NCBI GenBank assembly: GCA_033816765.1 | Contig: CM066290.1 | Span: 3,286,001 to 3,350,000 of the forward strand | DNA length: 64,000 nt | From: Nothopassalora personata | Lineage: Eukaryota > Ascomycota > Dothideomycetes > Mycosphaerellales > Mycosphaerellaceae | Direction of reading: 5' to 3' | Shown: piece after piece, positions 33,201-45,660 of the stretch | Layout of the letters: each line of letters begins with the position of its first letter | Numbering within the stretch: the first letter of the stretch is position 1 | Translations under genes and position numbers: made by a program | The notes under the pieces: model-generated | Seen by the model: only the letters and a program-made list of their open reading frames with translations | Database searches by the model: none | Told to the model about the DNA's origin: nothing

Positions 33201-34119
33201 AATAGTAAGAAGTAAGGGCCTCTTATATAGTCCGCTTACGAGGAGTAAGCGTTCTAACGGCTAAAAGCTAGGTTCCTCGGAGTACCTATCCTAAGGCACT
33301 TCGATCCTTCGTTACGTACGAGGGTTAAGACGGATGCCTTAGGCTTTACGATTATAGGCATTATCTCTTAGCTATTTAGGACTAAGTAGTATCTAATTGC
33401 CTTCTATTCACGTAAGATAATACTAGCCGAGTGTAACTACGAGACGTACGATTAGGAGCTACTTATAGTAGTTAAGGCTTTTAAGCATTAGAGGCTATAC
33501 TTAGAGGGCGCTACGTATACGGTACGAGTACTAGTCGACTACGCTAACCTATAGGGCTTTATAATAGTAAAGTAGCTAAATAGGTAGTAAGCTCAATAGG
33601 CTACGTTCCTATAGTCTTTTAATTTTATAGTAGAGCATCGGCCGGGTAAGACTAACCTAGCCGACGCGTCTTCGAGACGTAGTAACTACGTAGCTATAAC
33701 GTAATAAACTTCGAACTTACTACCTACCTTATAAAGTAAGCTATCTTTCTAGAAGGAGTCTCTAGAAGGGATAAGCGAGCCGACGGTAAAGCGCGTACTT
33801 ACTACCTACGAGGCGATATAGGGCGATATAGGCGCGGTAATAGTAGTACGGAGAGGTAACCTTCCCTATTAAGACAAGCCGTCGTTACTAGTAGTAGTGT
33901 GCGCTATAGTAATATAGGGTTAAGCTTATAGCTCGACGGGTAAGTTAATCCTACTCTTAATAAAGATCGCGTAGTAGTAAGACGACTAGTATATCGTATA
34001 CTTAGCGTAGGCGCTAAGCGCGAGGGACGCTAAGGGATAGTATGTAAAGGATAACCTTATGTACTACGGAGACGCGATCGTAGTACCTAGGGATCACGCA
34101 ATTAGGTCGCATCTAATTC

Positions 34120-35330
34120 GTATATACTACGACGACGTCCTTACGGGTTACTTTAGAAGGACTAAGACTAAAGAGCTATTACGACGTAATTATTAGTAGG
34201 ACGTACTTAGTACGGACGTAAAGCAATACGTCTAAGCCTATAGAACCTACTAGGGTTCAAAGGCTAAATGCTATCGACCCTATAGTAGGCTATAACCGCT
34301 TCCTAGACCGGAGCGGCCGTAGTAGGAAATTACTATAGATTTTATTACGGACCTACCTCTAAGTACGCGAGCCGGTTACGTATATAATACGATCCTAGTA
34401 ATAGTCGATCGCTACTTAAAAATAAGCTTATACATCCCAACGACGAAGACTTATATAGCCGTAGAGCTTACGAGGCTCCTACGAGACGAAGTCGTACGAC
34501 ACTATAGTGTCCCGTTAGGTATAGTAAGCGACCGAGGTCCGGTCTTTACTAGTTAGTTTTAGAGTAACTTCTACTTCGAGGCGCGTGTAAAGCGTAAGCT
34601 ATCTACGGCCTTTTACCCTTAGATAGACGGCTAAACTAAGAGGGTAAACTAAACCCTCGAATAATATCTTCGTTATTACTATAGTAATAATTAAACTAAG
34701 TAGGCTAAGTAGCTTATAGTTACTAAATTCGTAGCTAACAATAGCATCTACCTAACACTACGTATAAGTCCGTTCGAGATAGCGTACGGTTAGCGACCTA
34801 AGATTACCCCTATACTAACTAGATCTCGAGACGAGACCTAGGGGGGAGAAGTACTAGTAGCGGTAATAGCTACGAGTCGTATACGAAAACTACGCGCTAT
34901 ACTCGAGGAGCGATAGAAGGCTATAGTAGAAAGCTAGGCTCGCTACTATAATAAGACCTACTAAGCTAAGACCTACCGCGTAGGTAACTTAGTCCTATTA
35001 TTAACGAAGAACCTTAAGTTAGTAGTACTAAAGAAGAAGATAGGTCCGAAGTTTATCGGCCTATACCGCATTACGGACGCTATCGGTTCGTAGGCGTACC
35101 GCCTAGCGCTACTAGCCGACTTAAGGCTCTATAATGTCTTCTATATCTCTCTCCTTAAGCCGTATATCGGTAGCGATAAGGATGGACCCGTACCCCCTCT
35201 AGCTAATAAGGACGGAGAGTATAAGGTAGAGGTAGTACTAGATAGGCGTAAGCGTAAGGGTAAGCTATAGTATCTAGTCTAGTAGAAGGACTAGCTAGAG
35301 GAGTATAATAGCTAGGAACCGACGGAGGGC
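34120..35330 (+). pseudogene. Gypsy integrase and chromodomain relic
   Basis: The integrase core reads ITIDFITDLPLSTRAGYVYN, TILVIVDRYLKISLYIPT and GIVSDRGPVFTS, holding the first two acidic residues, then FEIAYG. GPKFIGLYRITDAIGS marks the C-terminal domain. YKVEVVLDRRKRKGKL followed by LEEYNS (35220-35330) matches a chromodomain, which in chromoviruses directs insertion to heterochromatin. Confidence 0.82.
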
Positions 35331-35449
35331 CTCGCAATGCGGATCGCATAGTAGCCGACTATAAGGCGTTAAGGAGAAGTAAATAAGACTAGTATAGGAG
35401 TACTAGAGTATAAATAAAACTTTTCTTAACTATAAATAAAATAAAAGCT

Positions 35450-36463
35450 AAAGAGTAGCGCGCCTACTAGGGGCTACGTAGAGTAGTAGTAGGCGAGGAG
35501 CCCGCGAGTAGCGTATAAGGCGAACGCCTTAGTTGTCGTTATGTAGTAACTTAGGTAGGAACGCCTAGTCGGCGGCGGTAGTATTAATGTTCTACGCCTA
35601 TAGGAACTAGGACTACGGTTAGTAGGGTACACGTATACGAGGAACATACGACTTACGGCGCGGCCGAGTTCGAATAGCCTATTAAGGGCGCGGTTCTACT
35701 CCTACTAGAGCGCAAGGGCTTCGGCGGCGGGGGCGGCGGTAGTAGTAGCGGCGGTAGAAGCACGTATACGGGTTTCCCCGGCACGCTTATACTTATAGAC
35801 ATTAAATTGCCTAATAGCCTATAGAAAGGGTTAGCCGAAGCATAGGAGACGTACTAGAGCCCCCGCACGCGAGTAGCAGTCGACTCGTAGGAGCGAAGTA
35901 GCGACTTACCTCCGTAATATCGTTACCTAGCTAGGTATATAGGCGGATCTACTCTACTAGCTCCTACTACTAGAGGTCTATAGGCGCCTAGCCTATTATA
36001 GCCGTAAGGAAGTCGCGCTAGGAGCGCGCGGCGCGTAGGCGACTTACTAGCGAGGCGATAGCGTAGCTAGTATTAGGTACGTAGCTATGTCTATTACGCC
36101 TATAGCGGCTATACTTCCTTAGGAGCTCGCCGGTAGTAACACTATTATAGTTATCGGCCTCGTCTAGTAAGTAGTTAGTATACGAATCGTAGGCGGCGCG
36201 CTTAGAGACTTACCCCTAACGAAGTATAGGAGGTACCGTATGTATATATTAATCCGCTACGAGAGCTTAGTAGCGGGCGAGGGCGTTAGTAGCTACGAGG
36301 GAGATACTAGTCGCTTACGACTACTAGGCGTTCTAGGTACGTTACGTACTAGAGCCGCCTAGCGGCGCTCATCTTCTAAGGCGCTAGTAGTACTATCGCT
36401 ACTAGTACTACTAGAGGAGGCGGAGCGGCTAGAGAATGGCGGCGAGGAGGGCCCGTCCGACAT
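35450..36463 (-). pseudogene. Antisense additional ORF between pol and 3' LTR (relic)
   Basis: The minus strand from an ATG at 36463-36461 reads MSDGPSSPPFSSRSASSSS, TSSDSTTSALEDERR, a TAG where RRR or RQ would continue, then AALVRNVPRTPSSRKR. The frame stays protein-like in patches down to about 35450, including Pro/Leu-rich stretches. The 1.3-kb space between chromodomain and LTR is otherwise unexplained. Some plant and fungal gypsy elements carry antisense genes here. The product is unknown. Confidence 0.4.
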
Positions 36464-36773
36464 AATAATAATAATAATAATGATGCTAGCGAGGCGCTTA
36501 CGGTACGGGTGCGGTGCGGGTACGTAGTAGTAGTGTAACGAAGGTAGTGCGCTAGAGAACGTGCTAGGAGAAAAGAGCTAGGTTAGGCTAGAGTTTTATA
36601 CCCCTAACTAGCTACGTCGGTATAGTAACTAAGCCTCACTTACCTATACCTACATAACGATACGTACGTAACCCGTATATAGGCCGTATAGTAACTATAA
36701 TTCTAGAAGTACGTAGGAACCTCTACGTAGTAACTAGCGAGCTAAGGATAGCTCGTACGGGAGGGGAGGCAAT

Positions 36774-36968
36774 TGTAAGGGGCAGCCTAGTAGCTAACCC
36801 TTATATGTAGCCTTACATATAACATACGGTCGCGACCGGCTACTAAGCCGTACGTAACACGTATACGTACACCTTACGACGCGTAATGCGTCTTAAATAA
36901 AAGGTAAGAATTAGTTCATCTACGACTAGAGGTCGTAAGCGTACTATACATTACGACATCCCTTAATA
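36774..36968 (+). repeat. 3' LTR of the gypsy element
   Basis: It begins TGTAAGGGGCAGCC and ends CCTTAATA (CA changed to TA). The CCGGC duplication follows at 36969-36973. Confidence 0.9.
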
Positions 36969-37012
36969 CCGGCCTTACTTACTAGGGTTTACGCCTCGGC
37001 GTACGATATAAT

Positions 37013-37146
37013 ACTTAATGCTTATCCTAAGCACTTCTTAAATGCTAAGGCCCTAGCTACCTAAGGCACCTACTTTTCTTAGCTTATCTTACTTTCTCGC
37101 GACTTCGTAGATCTCTCTTAATATATTAATCTACTTACATTGTCTA
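37013..37146 (+). repeat. Copia 5' LTR remnant
   Basis: These 134 bases match 41233-41366 with only a few C/T or G/A differences. Upstream of 37013 the match is lost, so the 5' part of this LTR was replaced or rearranged. Confidence 0.82.
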
Positions 37147-38353
37147 GTTATGACGCCCTCGCGCTATACAACTGCGCGCATACCTTCCGATAGATACTGT
37201 TAATTGTATTCTACTAATCGCGCGTATTCGCGATACCTCGTTAGTAGATACGACTTAACGCAACTTTAGTAGTAAACATATTAAGTTGCGACCTAGTCGG
37301 TAACGCGACGAGTATTCGTAGCGACACCTAGTTAGTACACTATAGTAGTAGATAGATACTAACACTAACGGTAACATTACTAGACTCGAGATACTACTAG
37401 CGTAGTAGTCTATTGCCGGTACTTAGAGCTAGTAATAATCTTAGTAGACCGAGTCGGCTACTCCTTGAAAGACTAAGAAGCCTACATTAACTCGCGGCTT
37501 TATTAACATAGTCGGCCGTAATAATAACGGCACCCCTAGTATTAGTAAGCTCTAAGGTAAAGACGACTATAGTAGATAGGCCGACATACTCGAGTCCGTA
37601 CTACGTAGCGAGTCGCTTTAGGGACTTATTAATAACACTAAGTAGAAGCCTACAATACGCACTAACGAGTAGTAGTAGGAACTTAAGGAGCGAATTAAGG
37701 CATAGGATGCTAAGAAATACTAGGCCCGCGCACTTATTATTACCAATTGTAGTTAGTCTATTACCGAGAACTGTAAGGCCTATTAATAACTAAACACCCT
37801 ATAGGACTATCTTAAGTCGATATACGGTTAAACTAGAAAGTCTAAGGAGTACTCGCTATATCTAGAGTTCGAGTTACATACCTATAGCGGCTCTAACCTA
37901 GATAAGTTTTACTAATAATATTAAGTAAAGCTTACTAATCTAAACGGCACTGAATTAGCTATATTAAAGGCCTAGGCCCTATTTCGCTTCCTATACTAGA
38001 TCTTACTATACTTCCCTACATTCGCGTCGGTAAAACGTAAACAGTTAAGGCAGCTTACTAGTAAGATCGAGGATAGCACGACTATTACACTCGATAAGGT
38101 AATAAGTAACCTACTTAATAAGGCGACTACTTAATAGTCTAAGACCGCTAATCTCGTAGTAAAGTAGAACACCCCTAACCCTTTCCCTCTAGCTAACCCT
38201 TAATAATAGGGTAATAGCAACAACACTCGTAGCGGCGGTGTACCCCGTAGTACTACACGCGGACGAGGTCGTAGAGGCCGCGGCAATTAGAATAACGGTA
38301 GTCGCGGAGGCAGTTAGAATAGTAACAATAATAACTAGTAGTAGAAGCTAATA

Positions 38354-38395
38354 TGCGATAGCTATAGTGTTATAGGTTATGTTAAGACAGTATAC
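38354..38395 (+). pseudogene. Copia gag zinc knuckle with Cys and His lost
   Basis: It reads C-D-S-Y-S-V-I-G-Y-V-K-T-V-Y, exactly C-x2-C-x4-H-x4-C spacing with three metal ligands turned to Tyr. The first TGC codon survives, as it does in the gypsy knuckle. Confidence 0.8.
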
Positions 38396-41157
38396 TAGAA
38401 CCTCTACCCTAAGCTTATACTAGCTAGATTCAAGCCTAAGACTCTAGATAACTAGCAGTAGCGTCAGTAGGTGAATAATACTACTAACAACCTATAGAGG
38501 CAGCCGAAGGAGACCGCTCAATTTGCGGCCTACGGTAGTCTCGAGGATCTAATAACTCCTTATAACGGTAACTATTACATGTTTACGGCGGCTATATTTA
38601 AGGAGTACATTTAAGATACCTTAGTAATGCTTATAGCGAAGGACCGTACCGATTAGGTTATGGACTCCGGCTACACTTCTTATATAATAAATACGCTTAG
38701 TAACATAGTTAGTTATAGACCCTATAATGTCCCTATTAAGATAGGTAAGGGGATTATTACTACTACTACATACGGTATTATCTAACTAGACCTATTCGAG
38801 TTCGGTATTATCTATTTCTTATAGGTGCTGTACGTGCTAGGCCTAGTAGCTAATCTAATCTTAATAGAGGCGCTTCGCCGTAAGGGTATGTACTACCGTA
38901 ACGACGACTAAATCCTCTTTATAAAGAAGGATAGTAAGCGTACGGTAGCCCATTGCTATAGCCATCTTAGACTACTATTCTTAAAGTTAAAGGACTTACC
39001 GACAGCCCTTACTTCTTCTAAGGTCGAGCCATCGACAGCTACTATAGGAGACCTGTAGCATCGCCGCCTTAGACACATTTATAGCCGTAAGCTAGTACAG
39101 CTACATAACGATAAGCGCATCATTATTGTCGGCAACGGTAACCTTAGTAAGTACCTACGAGAGTGCATCCCCTACCGTAAGGCTATAGGCTATAAGATCT
39201 ATAACCGTATACCTATAGTAAGGCTAACAACCCTATACTACATTATAGCAGTAGATATGGTTATAGTACGTAACCTTAGGCTTAGTAAGGAACAGTACTT
39301 CACCCTATTCACCTACCTAGCTAGCCTAAAGCGTACTATCTTCTACTTAGCTTAGAAGGATAGCGCTACTTAGTATATCCGTATCGTATACCGCTAGGTA
39401 AAGATATAATATAACATAGGTATTGCTATCTTCCGTATAGATAGGGGTAGTAAATATAGCGGCAATGCACTTATCTAATATTCATAAGATAAAGGCTTCA
39501 GTTTATAGATTATAATACCTTACTTATCCGAACAAAACGGCGAAGCGGAGGTGAGTAACTACATTGTTTATACAATAGCTCGAAAGCTATTATTAGATGC
39601 TAGCCTACTAGTCGGCCTATAGCTAGAAGTAGTTACGGCTTTAGTCTATCTTCTTAACCTTATACCGAGCGTAGCTATTAAGGGACTGTTACCTTAGGAG
39701 GTTATTAACTCGTAGTAAGGTAAGCCTAAGAAGCTAAGCCTATTACACCTTAAGGCCTATAGCTATTATGCCTTCGTCTATAACTACAATATAGGTCGAG
39801 GTAAGAAGTTCAACTTACGCTTACTATAAGGTAAGCTAGTTAGCTATAAAAGCCGTACTATCTACCGTATGTACGTGCCATTAGTATATAAGGTATTTTG
39901 AACTAAGGATATCTAGTTCATTAAAGGCGATAACCCTATTATAGTAATGGCTAATAAGCCTAAAACTAATAAAGATTAACTTATCTCGTTTAAAGATATC
40001 TTTCCGGTGGAGCGCAACACTAAGCTAGGCCTACGCCGTGTAGATGCTAAGCGAGGTGTGACTCCTAGGGGTGTGAAAAACATTATAGTCATTAACAGGC
40101 CTATTAACACACTAGGTAAATAGGCTAATAAGGACTTCTTATAAGGCGTAGTAGACTCATATTAAGATAAGACACTAGACGACCTACTATAAGTATAGCT
40201 AGCACTACGTCGATCTTACCGTATACGCTAAGCGCTATAGAAGGTACGAGATCCGGCTAACGGCTATAGAGCACTATATTACTCACTTAAATAGCCTACT
40301 AAGCAACTTAAAGACATACTACATACGATAGTAATTGCCTTTATAGCCGCGACTAACTAGCTAGATCTAGTAATAGTTATTATACCTAAGAGTCACAAGG
40401 TAGCAATAGCTATACCTTAACACGCTAAGTGGCGTGTAGCTAAAGAAGCTAAGTTTATAAGTCTTAAGTAATATTAGACATAGGCTTATAAGGACAAGGC
40501 CATACTACTAGTAGGTATACGTGTGCTAAAGGGTAGATAGGTCTATGCTATTAAGCTAAATGCTAATAGCAAGATTAGCCGGTTTAAGGCACGCTAGGTT
40601 GTCCGTAGTGACACATAACGTAAAGGTAACCTACTCGAAGAGCTAAGCGAGCTAGGAGTATTCCCTATTACTATATATAAGGACAATATGCTAGCTATCG
40701 ATATTACGAAGCGTAGTAGCGGTGTAGATAGCCGTACTAAGTACATCGATACCCGCTATTACTACATTTGCGAGGCTATTACTAAAGGTAAGATTAAGGT
40801 TAAGTGGATAGGCACTAACAACTAGGTAGCTAATGGGTTCACTAAGGCACTAGATTAGTTTAAGTACGCCGACTTTGTATAGTAGCTTAATATAGCTAAC
40901 TATAAGGCGGCGATTAAGAATAATACCGAGCCTAATTAATAGCAGTTATTAGAGCTCTAATTAGACGACACTAACAGTACGCTAATTGCCTTATTTTAGT
41001 AGATAATAACCGTTATACTACGGTGTTAGCGCTAGCTAATGAGAACGCGCGAAACACCTTTAACTTTCTTTTAGTAGTAGTAGCTACACCTACACTACCA
41101 CTACGCGGCAATTACTAGACATAAGGACATAGGGATTAGACGAGGAGGATAGCATGG

Positions 41158-41366
41158 TGTTAGTAAGCGAGCGTATGCTTTCTTTAGTGCGTGTACACCT
41201 GTTCTAGCATCTAGAGCCTCGTCATAGGGGTGACTTAATGCTTATCCTAAGTACTTCTTAGATGCTAAGGCCCTAGCTACCTAAGGCACCTACTTTTCTT
41301 AGCTTATCTTACTTTCTCGCGACTTCGTAGATCTCTCTTAATACATTAATCTACTCACATTGTCTA
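41158..41366 (+). repeat. Copia 3' LTR
   Basis: A purine-rich tract (GACGAGGAGGATAGCA, 41139 on) precedes TGTTAGTAAGC. The LTR ends ACATTGTCTA, with CA probably changed to TA. Length is 209 bp. Confidence 0.7.
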
Positions 41367-41433
41367 TAATCGCTACGCTTAACGATTTTAATAGCCTTAC
41401 CGGTAGTGTTTCTACCGCCGGTAGAGGGCATAG

Positions 41434-41528
<95 letters not shown>
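41434..41528 (+). repeat. (ACT)n microsatellite, about 31 units
   Basis: It is an almost perfect triplet run just right of the copia 3' LTR. It keeps one frame open as poly-Thr; this is not a gene. Confidence 0.95.
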
Positions 41529-42856
41529 GTGCTAGTAGTGTTAGTGTTAGTATTAGTAGTGCTATAGAGACAATGTTAGCGATAGGATCTTAATAATAGC
41601 CTTAAGGCATAAGAGGCTTAAAGGTAAGAGCGAGACTTACGTAGAAGGAGCATAAGATAGGCCGGTAGCGCCCTCGTTATAGTTAGTATTACTACGTATA
41701 TATAGTTAGTACTCGCTTAGATAGACAGATCGATATCGATTAGCTTACAAGTCCTCGCCGCCGCCGCCGCTAAACTCGTAGTCGTCGTCGTTGTCGTAGT
41801 CGGGGCTATAGTATAATGTTAGTAGTGTATTCTCGTAAGCCGAGCTTAGCTAAGCTAAGTAACTAAGGACTAAGGACATATAGAATCGGGCCGTTATTAT
41901 ACGGCTCGAAAGCCGGAGTAGCACCTTCTTCTTACTACTACTAGGTAGGCGCGGTAGGCGCGGTAGGCGATAGTAATAGTAATAGTAGTAGTAATAGTAG
42001 TAGTAATAGTAGTAGTAATAGTAGTAGTAGTAGTACGGGCTTACGAGCGGCCTTAGAGGCGAGCTTCTTACGTAGTGCCTTACTACCGGTAGACTTACGA
42101 GCCGCCTTAGAGGTATACTTACTATAGATATATTAGTATACCGAGTAAGTAATTAGGGCGAATAGTGTACTTATAGGGCGGCGCGATCGTAGTAGAAGAA
42201 CTCGCTTCTAGAAAGGTGTTAGCTAGTCGCTATACTAGAGTATAGTTAATCTTAGGCAAGCCTTTACATATGCTACGAGGGAGTAGAGGGATGCTAGTAA
42301 CGCGCTAGGCGCACCGAGCGTAAAAAAACGACCTATGTCGTTACTACTACTACTACTACTACTATTACTACTATTACTACTGTTACTACTGCTACTATTG
42401 CTACTATTACTACTGTTACTACTATTATTATTATTACTACTACTACTACTACGGATAGTTATAAGAGGGCGTATGTAATGTAAATGTTAAGGAAAGGAAG
42501 ACAGTTATTTAGAGAAGTGTCGCGCTTCTTAAATGCCTTTCCTCTATTATCCTAAGTTGTATTATCGTCGCTAGGTAAGTTCTTAATAGTATACTATTGT
42601 AGGCTATTATCTAGCTATTGTTCTTAAATAAGTAGGTCCTAATCCTATAGATTATTAGAGGATATAATCCTAAGGTACTCGAGCCTTTATATAAGTCGTC
42701 TATTAGTAGATATGTTAAGTAGATTTAGGTGATACTATAGCGATAGTAGCGAAGTGTACGGAGTAGCGTATAGTAAATGCTAAGGTTCTACTAAGCCGTA
42801 TATAGTTAGTAAAGTTATGCGTCGAAAGACGACCCTATACCTCGTGTTAGTAAGGA

Positions 42857-42900
42857 GCACTTCCTCGTAGGCGTGTAATACTCGCCCCTCCGAGGAAGTG
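42857..42900. repeat. Hairpin motif, C-variant
   Basis: GCACTTCCTCGTAGGCG is followed by the near reverse complement CGCCCCTCCGAGGAAGTG. This variant has CTTCCTCG instead of CTTACTCG on both arms, so the arms have changed together. Confidence 0.85.
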
Positions 42901-43017
42901 TAAGTACTCTATAAGAAATAAGCTATATCGAAACATATAAGCTTACGGTAGTAAGTAGCGACTAGGCTATAATGTTATTAGGTAAGTAAGTGAAGCGATA
43001 CCTAACTCTAGTAAAAA

Positions 43018-43194
43018 GCACTTACTCGTAGGGCCTATAGTACTTACTCGTAGGGCCTATTACTACACCCCTACGAGTAAGTACTATAGGAAACTCGTCG
43101 TGCCCGAAAGTGAGCTAAGACTAACTAAGCGACTCGTAACCCTCCTTAAGGTAGGCACGACTTCCGGCGGTAATATTCTCCTACGAGTAAGTAC
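43018..43194. repeat. Hairpin motif cluster
   Basis: Two direct copies (43018-43035 and 43040-43057, ACTTACTCGTAGGGCC) face one inverted copy (43067-43084). Another inverted copy is at 43179-43194. Confidence 0.85.
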
Positions 43195-43348
43195 GTTAAT
43201 CGAGAAGGAGCTCGTAATCTATATCGTCCGTACGACCGATACGGAGTAGGTAAGGAGGTAGGCGGTAGATTTATTAAAGTCGATCTTAAAACATTAAATA
43301 CGTAGTAACTATACCCTATTAGCTACTCTAACATAATAAAAGATGTAA

Positions 43349-43393
43349 GCACTTCCTCGTAGGGGCGAGCATTACACGCCTACGAGGAAGTGC
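43349..43393. repeat. Hairpin motif, C-variant
   Basis: GCACTTCCTCGTAGGGGCG pairs with CGCCTACGAGGAAGTGC after a 9-base loop. Both arms again carry the CTTCCTCG form. Confidence 0.85.
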
Positions 43394-45583
43394 ACTAACC
43401 GTAACCGTAATAGTATTACTATACGTCCTTTTGACTCCGGAGCCTCCTTAGTGAGGCTGTCCCTACGGTAGAGGCCCGACCTGCCCTAGTAGGTCGTCTT
43501 AATACGTCGCCTATCGACGACGCTACCGCATTGTCTTAAGCATTGTCATCTTAAGCATTGTTATCTTAAGTATTGTTATCTTAAGCATTATTATCTTAGA
43601 CTATATCGACTTAACCTATAGGTTCTTAACCTATAGACTCCGTAGTTAATTGTTCTTATAGTAATAGACTAGGCTCTAATAGCTAATTCTAGTATTACGG
43701 CTATAGATGACTACCTTAACTACTAGGCTAGGCGTCTTACTAACGTTCTAGTTACGAAGACTCGGGTATGCTATCTAAAGCTAGGGCTTAGTTTAGCGTA
43801 CCTACGGAAGGAGCGAACATACTAACCGGCTTGACGTGTTTAACTGTAGCTTATTATAGCGTACTAATTAGAAGAGTAAATATACGACCTTACTCGACAT
43901 TCTATTCTATTATAGCCTACTATTCGGTAGGAGCTTAGTCCTTAGTAACTTATGTCTATACTATGCTAGGCACTAATAGCTCTTTAGCTTCGGGTTAAAG
44001 ACGTGTACGGTAGTAAGGGCAATATAGTATATTAAACTTAGCGACTATCTTAGTAATGTAACGGAAGTATATATAGTATTAGCACTTTGTCCGCTAACGA
44101 ACATACTTACTATTGTCCTAGTCGTTATAGTAGATCGGACAGCGGTTTTTATAGTCGCCTAGGCTTCGACGTTCTTAAGGCTTAGGCTAATCCTATAGAC
44201 GCCGTAGAACTATAGCCGGTAGGTTAGGTAGGCTACTTTAGTCGCTATCGTCGTTAGTAGTTAGTAACTCGTAGATAGAGCGCTTCTTACTACCCTCGTA
44301 CGCCTTCTTCGAGGTGCGTTAAGTAGTCGCACTAGTAGTAGTAGTCGTACTAGTAGTCGTACTACTCTCGCCGTTCGAAGCGCCTCGCTTAATTAATGTA
44401 TCGAGCCGGCCTTAAGTAAGGTATCGCTCGTATTTAGCATTATCGAGATAGTCCTCGCGACGCTCCTACTAAGGAGGCGAGAGAGGACGAGGTATACGGA
44501 ACCTACTAGGCTGTACTTTATATAATGGCTACGATAGTAGTAGTAGTACTTCGGGTTCGTCCTAGTGTACGAATAGAGCATCGTCGCTATCTGCTCCTAT
44601 AGTAGTATCTCGTACACCGCTAATACTAAGCGGAGTAGACTACCGCGTATCCTATGTAGACGTAGCCTAATCCTAGTCCTAGTCCTAGTCCTAGTCCTTA
44701 TCCTTATTAGCGATATAAACATTCTTCTATATGTCTTCGTAGATTTCTCGGATAATAAAGACCTTAATAATAACACGCTTAGTACTAGGTCTACTATTAA
44801 AAGCCGTAACGAGTAAATTAAGATCCCCTCTTTCGAGTAGTAACTCCCTTACCCAGATAGGCTGTCGACTAGTAGAATTGATACGCGAAGTAAAATAATG
44901 CTTAAAGTGCGGCTCCCTTAGCATCTCCTTTACCTCGGGTACCTCTAATATAAAGAGATCCTATAGCTACGTAGGTCGGTTAGGCGTAGGGACTCGCTAG
45001 AGTAGTAATAGAAAGGTGTCTATATAATTAGTCCACTCCTAGGTATACGTAAGGATTCTCTCGCTATATACGATGTGGTTGTAGTTGCTGCCCTCCCTTA
45101 AAGAGATAAACACATTATACGATATAAGGTTAAACCGGACGAACTATCGTATCTACTTCTCTTTACCTTTCCCCTTAGCTCTTATAATAGACTTCTTAGC
45201 TAGTATCTTTCTTCGAGCTATAGACTTAAGAGGATTACTTTCTTCGTTAGACTTGGTAACCTTCTTCGACAATTTAGGTACCGCTAGATGTAATGGATTG
45301 TAGGTAGCATTATGTATCGGGCGCTTCTTAGTCCTCTCCTTACCTTTCCTTTCTTTCTTAGCCCGTCTAGCGTTACGAAACGTCTTAAATCTATCGTAGG
45401 TACTACTAGGGCCTCCGCTAGAAACGACAGCTAGCTAAGTAGATTACGGTAGTAATTCGGCATTAGACGAGGAGAGACTCGGGGACCTTCGATAGCCGCA
45501 CTTCTTATAGAAGTAAGTACTAGCCTTAAAGGTAGCGCCGTATACGGAGTAGAATAAAGGCATGTTGTTACTAATGTCGTCGT

Positions 45584-45660
45584 AGAGCTAATGGAACCGA
45601 TAGAGCTAATAGAATCGATAGAGCTAATAGAACCGATAGAGCTAATAGAATCGATAGGGC
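45584..45660. repeat. 18-bp tandem repeat, about four units
   Basis: GAGCTAATAGAATCGATA and close variants repeat head to tail, alternating AATCGATA and AACCGATA. Confidence 0.9.

Larger units (their letters stand above)
29907..36968 (+). mobile_element. Ty3/gypsy LTR retrotransposon (chromovirus type), RIP-degraded
   Basis: It has LTRs of 197 and 195 bp and identical 5-bp flanks CCGGC (29902-29906 and 36969-36973). Order on the plus strand is gag with zinc knuckle, protease, reverse transcriptase, RNase H, integrase, chromodomain: the Ty3/gypsy order. TGG and CAG codons have become TAG throughout, so no frame is long. The reverse transcriptase segment 32520-32816 is the longest readable part. 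A 333-bp solo LTR interrupts it at 32166-32498. It cannot move by itself. Confidence 0.93.
36974..41366 (+). mobile_element. Ty1/copia LTR retrotransposon, RIP-degraded and internally deleted
   Basis: Order gag, protease, integrase, reverse transcriptase/RNase H is the Ty1/copia order. A gag knuckle lies at 38354-38395. Integrase motifs are at 39055-39900 (HRRLRHIYSRKLVQLHNDKR and LSEQNGEAEVSNYI, with EQNG preserved). The end reads KDNMLAIDI and YYICEAITKGKIKVKWIGT, the copia RNase H end. Much of the RT, including YxDD, is missing near 40610-40670. The left LTR is incomplete where the gypsy element abuts it. Confidence 0.85.
41529..45583. other. Degraded island host sequence, no readable gene
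   Basis: Stop-rich on both strands. It holds triplet repeats (41964-42040 TAG-type; 42341-42450 TAC/ATT-type), three hairpin-motif clusters (listed separately) and a four-unit 15-bp repeat at 43534-43601 (CTTAAGCATTGTTAT). Short open frames near 44393-44581 and 44727-44924 (minus) may be pieces of a decayed protein, but I recognise nothing in them. Confidence 0.5.

Noticed and set aside
41360..41593. 77-codon frame with poly-Thr
   Set aside because: It is a translated ACT microsatellite beside an LTR, with no other coding sign.
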